A stretch of 46,283 bases of DNA from Pseudomonadota bacterium (GTDB lineage: Bacteria; Pseudomonadota; Gammaproteobacteria; Steroidobacterales; Steroidobacteraceae): the NCBI GenBank assembly GCA_023423065.1, contig JAFAGC010000119.1, forward strand, positions 1 to 46,283, read 5' to 3'. Positions 43,467 through 46,283 of this stretch are shown piece after piece. Numbering within the stretch: the first letter of the stretch is position 1; each line of letters begins with the position of its first letter. Position numbers and translations under genes: made by a program. The notes beneath the pieces were generated by a model. The model had not been told where the DNA came from, ran no database searches, and saw only the letters and a program-made list of their open reading frames with translations.

Positions 43467-43888
43467 TCTACGAGGGCACGTCGCGCGATCAGCTGCGCGA
43501 GATGTATCGCGCGGCCTGGCGCAAGTTCAAGGCGGAGCAGCCGCTCACGGCGCTCGAAAGGCAGCTCGTCGCGGTGATCTCCGGACATCCCGAGTACCAC
43601 GTGATCGTGGAATCGGCGGCCGCCGACCTTGCTAACTACTCGCCGCGCGGCGGCCAGCTCAATCCCTGGCTGCACATGGGGCTGCACCTCGCCATCCGCG
43701 AGCAGGTGGCCACCAACCGGCCGCACGGGATCACCGAGATACACGCCAGACTCTCGGCGCGCGCCGGGGACGCGCACGAGGCCGAACACCGCATGCTCGA
43801 GGTGCTGGCCGAAGCGCTGTGGGAAGCGCAGCGCGCCGGCAAGTCGCCCGACGAAAACGCCTATCTCGAACGCCTGAAAACGCTCTAG
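43463..43888 (+). CDS. DUF1841 domain protein
   Basis: A 141-residue protein of the DUF1841 family, with the MIYEGTSRDQLREMY start, GHPEYH and the LNPWLHMGLHLAIREQ and EAEHRMLEVLAEALWEAQR blocks characteristic of it. The His-rich middle resembles a metal site but function is unknown. The start ATG overlaps the nth stop (ATGA) and has an AGGAG ribosome site; upstream in-frame codons belong to nth in another frame. It completes the metG-to-DUF1841 unit. Confidence 0.88.
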   Translation: MIYEGTSRDQLREMYRAAWRKFKAEQPLTALERQLVAVISGHPEYHVIVESAAADLANYSPRGGQLNPWLHMGLHLAIREQVATNRPHGITEIHARLSARAGDAHEAEHRMLEVLAEALWEAQRAGKSPDENAYLERLKTL

Positions 43889-43897
43889 ACGATTCGC

Positions 43898-43916
43898 CCC
43901 CGGGCGTGCGCCGGGG
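43898..43916 (+). terminator. Weak hairpin after DUF1841
   Basis: A 6-bp all-GC stem CCCCGG / CCGGGG with a seven-base loop, 10 bases after the DUF1841 stop. No T run follows, only ATTCT, so it is a weak candidate for ending the metG-to-DUF1841 transcript. Confidence 0.35.
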
Positions 43917-44041
43917 CCGGATTCTGTGAACCAGTACCCACCCCGGAGAGCGGCGGGACAGTCAGGCCCGGGGGCCGGACTACACTCCAGAAAGTTACGC
44001 CGGGGCCCGCTTGCGCCCCGTGCATTCGAGAGGTTCAAGGG

Positions 44042-44794
44042 ATGGGTCTGTCGGAAACCATCATCGCCGCGATCATCGGCGCGATCGCCACCGTGGCGAC
44101 CGCCATCGTGCAGATCGTGAGGAGCGCCGCACCGGCCGAGAGCGGCCGCCCGAAGAAGAGCCGGACCCGCTCCGCTTTCGCCCTCATCGCCCTGGTGCTG
44201 GGCGCGATGTTCGGCGGTTATTTCTGGTCCGAGCTGCGCGCCGTGGGCGCGCGCGAGGAAATCGCGGCCTTGCGGGCGGACCTGAAACTCGCGATGCGGA
44301 ACGAGGCCGCCAGGCAGTCCGAGGACACCCCTTCTCCCGCCGATCCAGGCGCACCCCATCCGGCGCTCGCCACGCGCGTGGGCGAGGTCGCCAGCGCGGA
44401 GTCCGTGGCGCATCTGCCGCCCTGCCATGTCACCCCGCAGGCCGAGGAAGCCGGCCCGACGGCCTGCAACGACTCGCTCGCCACGGTCGTCGCGGTCTGC
44501 GCGACCGTGCCGTCCGGAACCCAGACCACGGCCGTACGTGTCCACGCGCGGGTTCCCCTGAGCGAAGAGCCGTGGCTGGAACGCGATGCGGGCGCGCCGA
44601 CGCTCGGCAGCCTGCACATCGCGCAATCGCATTCGGAGTATCCGACGAGCGCCGACCGGCGCGCGGTGTGCCTGGACGTATCGAACTGGAGCGTCGAACA
44701 GACGCTCGCGGTACGCCTGACGGTCGACTACGTCTTCGGGCCCCCACCGGCGACCGAGCTGACCGCCGCGGCGCCCACCGGCCATTCACTTTAA
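44042..44794 (+). CDS. Hypothetical membrane protein
   Basis: I do not recognise this 250-residue protein. It starts with a glycine/alanine-rich helix (residues 4-27), has a basic linker, a second membrane helix (about 45-65), then a short coiled-coil-like acidic/basic helix (67-90), a disordered Ala/Pro stretch, and a C-terminal ~130 residues that look like a small beta-rich domain with four cysteines (in PPCHV, TACND, AVCAT and AVCLD), which could pair as disulfides if periplasmic. A GAGAGG ribosome site precedes the ATG. A TACACT box at 43981-43986 is a possible -10, giving a leader of about 50 bases. Convergent with lpdA. Confidence 0.65.
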   Translation: MGLSETIIAAIIGAIATVATAIVQIVRSAAPAESGRPKKSRTRSAFALIALVLGAMFGGYFWSELRAVGAREEIAALRADLKLAMRNEAARQSEDTPSPADPGAPHPALATRVGEVASAESVAHLPPCHVTPQAEEAGPTACNDSLATVVAVCATVPSGTQTTAVRVHARVPLSEEPWLERDAGAPTLGSLHIAQSHSEYPTSADRRAVCLDVSNWSVEQTLAVRLTVDYVFGPPPATELTAAAPTGHSL

Positions 44795-44809
44795 TAAGAC
44801 GTCCCGGAT

Positions 44810-46283
44810 CTACGCCTTCTTCGGCATGTAGAGGTCCGTGATCGTCCCTTCGAAGGCTTCCGCGGAGAGGCCGACCGTTTCGGAAAGCGTCGGATGCGCG
44901 TGGATCGTGAGGCCGATGTCGGCCGCGTCCGCGCCCATCTCGATCGCGAGCGCGACCTCCGCGACGAGCTCGCCCGCGTTGGGCCCGACCATGCCGCCGC
45001 CCAGCACGCGATGCGTCACCGGGTCGAACAGTAGTTTGGTCATGCCCTCCTCGCGACCGAGCGCGAGCGAACGGCCGCTGGCCATCCACGGGAAGCTGCC
45101 CTTCTTGTAAGGCGTGCCGTTCTTCCTGGCGTCGGTCTCCGTCAATCCCACCCAGGCGACTTCCGGATCCGTGTACGCCACCGACGGAATCACGCGCGCG
45201 TCGAAGTAGCTCTTGTGGCCCGCGGCCACTTCCGCGGCGACCTTGGCCTCGTGCATCGCCTTGTGGGCGAGCATCGGGCCCGGCACGAGATCGCCGATCG
45301 CGAACACGTGCGGCAGGTTCGTGCGCATCTGCCTGTCGACCGGGATGATGCCCCGGTCGCTGACGTCGATATCGGCGTTCTCGAGCCCGATGCGCTTGCC
45401 GTTGGCGCTGCGGCCCACGGCGACCAGCACGCGGTCGAAGGTGTCGTTGCGTTTGCCGTTGGCGTCCTCGAACGTCACCTCGAGCCCTTCGGGCTTCGCG
45501 ACGCAGGCGGTGACCTTGGTGTTCAGCAGGATCTGCTCGTAACGCGCCTTGAGGCGCTTCTCGAGCGGCCGCACGAGATCCGGATCGGCGCCGGGCATGA
45601 GCTGCGGCGTGAGCTCGACCACCGACAGCTTCGCCCCGAGCGAGGAGTACACGGTGGCCATCTCGAGGCCGATGATGCCGCCGCCGATGACCAGCATGCG
45701 CTTCGGCACGCCGCCGAGCTCGAGCGCGCCGGTCGAATCGATGACGCGCGGATCGTCGGGAATGAACGGTAGTTTGATCGGCTCCGAACCGGCCGCGATG
45801 ATGCACTGCTCGAAGCGGATCTTCTGCGTCTTGCCGTCGTTTCCGATGACTTCCATGACGTGCGGGCTCGCGAACCGGCCGATGCCGTTGACGACCTCGA
45901 CCTTGCGCTGCCGCGCGAGTACCGAGAGACCGCCGACGAGCTTCTTGACGACGTTGTTCTTCCACTCGAGAAGCCTGGGCAGGTCGATCTGCGGCGCGCC
46001 GAACGCGACGCCATGCGCGCGCATGTCGGCCACTTCGTCGATGACCTTGGCCGCATGCAGCAGCGCCTTCGACGGGATGCAGCCCACGTTGAGGCAGACG
46101 CCGCCGAGCATGGGCCAGCGCTCGACCAGCGTGACCTTGAGACCGAGAGCCGCGGCGCGGAACGCGGCGGTGTAGCCACCGGGACCCGCGCCGAGCACGA
46201 GCAACTGGGTCTCGCGGTCGTGCGGCACGTCGGGCTTGAGCGGGCGCGACGGTTTCGGCGCGGCGGTCGGGACCGGCGCGGCC
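44810..46283 (-). CDS. lpdA: Dihydrolipoyl dehydrogenase, 5' part outside window
   Basis: The E3 subunit of 2-oxo acid dehydrogenase complexes, re-oxidising dihydrolipoate with NAD. Seen: FAD loop GAGPGGYTAA, the redox disulfide GGVCLNVGCIPSK, NAD loop GGGIIGLEMATVYSSLG, a second FAD motif (FAIGDLVPGPMLAHKA), and the His-Glu active-site pair in HAHPTLSE. A start at GTG 46228 would give 472 residues, but the frame runs on without a stop to the window edge through an Ala/Pro-rich stretch (APVPTAAPKPSRP), the linker style that follows a lipoyl domain. So the true gene is probably a lipoyl-domain/E3 fusion of roughly 580-600 residues, truncated here. Confidence 0.93.
   Translation of the reverse strand, partial: AAPVPTAAPKPSRPLKPDVPHDRETQLLVLGAGPGGYTAAFRAAALGLKVTLVERWPMLGGVCLNVGCIPSKALLHAAKVIDEVADMRAHGVAFGAPQIDLPRLLEWKNNVVKKLVGGLSVLARQRKVEVVNGIGRFASPHVMEVIGNDGKTQKIRFEQCIIAAGSEPIKLPFIPDDPRVIDSTGALELGGVPKRMLVIGGGIIGLEMATVYSSLGAKLSVVELTPQLMPGADPDLVRPLEKRLKARYEQILLNTKVTACVAKPEGLEVTFEDANGKRNDTFDRVLVAVGRSANGKRIGLENADIDVSDRGIIPVDRQMRTNLPHVFAIGDLVPGPMLAHKAMHEAKVAAEVAAGHKSYFDARVIPSVAYTDPEVAWVGLTETDARKNGTPYKKGSFPWMASGRSLALGREEGMTKLLFDPVTHRVLGGGMVGPNAGELVAEVALAIEMGADAADIGLTIHAHPTLSETVGLSAEAFEGTITDLYMPKKA

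Noticed and set aside
43889..44041. GC-rich gap with several inverted repeats, considered as a structured RNA such as RNase P RNA
   Set aside because: Too short at 153 bases and none of the conserved RNase P words are present.

Overview
The window reads as chromosomal DNA of a high-GC (roughly two thirds G+C by sampling) gammaproteobacterium. The evidence is the gene neighbourhoods: lptG-lptF back to back and divergent from pepA-holC-valS; DUF2066 divergent from purM-purN-DUF3108; hda next to pgsA; dcd-apbC; an rnfB-like gene followed by nth; and two PilT-type ATPases. Base composition, palindrome families and gene order fit the Nevskiales/Steroidobacterales/Xanthomonadales side of the class, but that placement is inference. 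No rRNA, tRNA, CRISPR, prophage or transposase gene was seen.

Layout. 1-1113: the end of a glycosyltransferase-like gene and an unknown Arg-rich protein. 1229-5698: a four-gene ABC-2 unit (ATPase, permease, GldG-like auxiliary protein, DUF4340 protein). 5718-7924 (minus): lptG and lptF, the LPS export permeases. 7987-12840: pepA, holC, a palindromic repeat carrying part of the probable valS promoter, then valS. 12884-16789: a MoxR ATPase / DUF58 / transglutaminase operon. 16786-21987 (minus): an Atg22-like MFS transporter, a nested palindrome, prfC, and an OprC-type TonB-dependent copper receptor with its own promoter and terminator. 22233-24273 (minus): rimI, a type-4/5 uracil-DNA glycosylase and pssA, divergent from proS and a small lytic transglycosylase. 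26645-27562: acylphosphatase (minus) and wrbA (plus). 27583-29806 (minus): hda, pgsA, DUF2066. 29865-32237: purM, purN, DUF3108, then a hairpin. 32303-33985 (minus): dcd and apbC. 34164-39056: a HEAT-repeat/Ser-Thr kinase fusion, a palindrome, and two PilT-family ATPases. 39138-43888: metG, pyrD, a soluble RnfB-like ferredoxin, nth, DUF1841. 44042-44794: an unknown two-helix membrane protein. 44810 to the edge (minus): dihydrolipoyl dehydrogenase whose frame stays open upstream through an Ala/Pro linker, probably from a lipoyl domain.

Most genes are housekeeping and tightly packed, with many 1-4 base ATGA/GTGA overlaps showing translational coupling. The least ordinary signals are these. (i) A recurring AT-rich octamer family, CWAWCYAC, spelled with rare codons in several frames and on both strands. 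(ii) A HEAT-kinase gene just upstream of two pilus-retraction-type ATPases. (iii) A sharply low-GC, rare-codon patch inside the dcd active-site region, with a weaker analogue in nth. (iv) Three GTG-start genes whose -10 boxes all put the transcription start on the start codon. (v) Two families of intergenic palindromes with no transposase nearby. (vi) An RnfB-like protein without membrane anchor or rnf operon.
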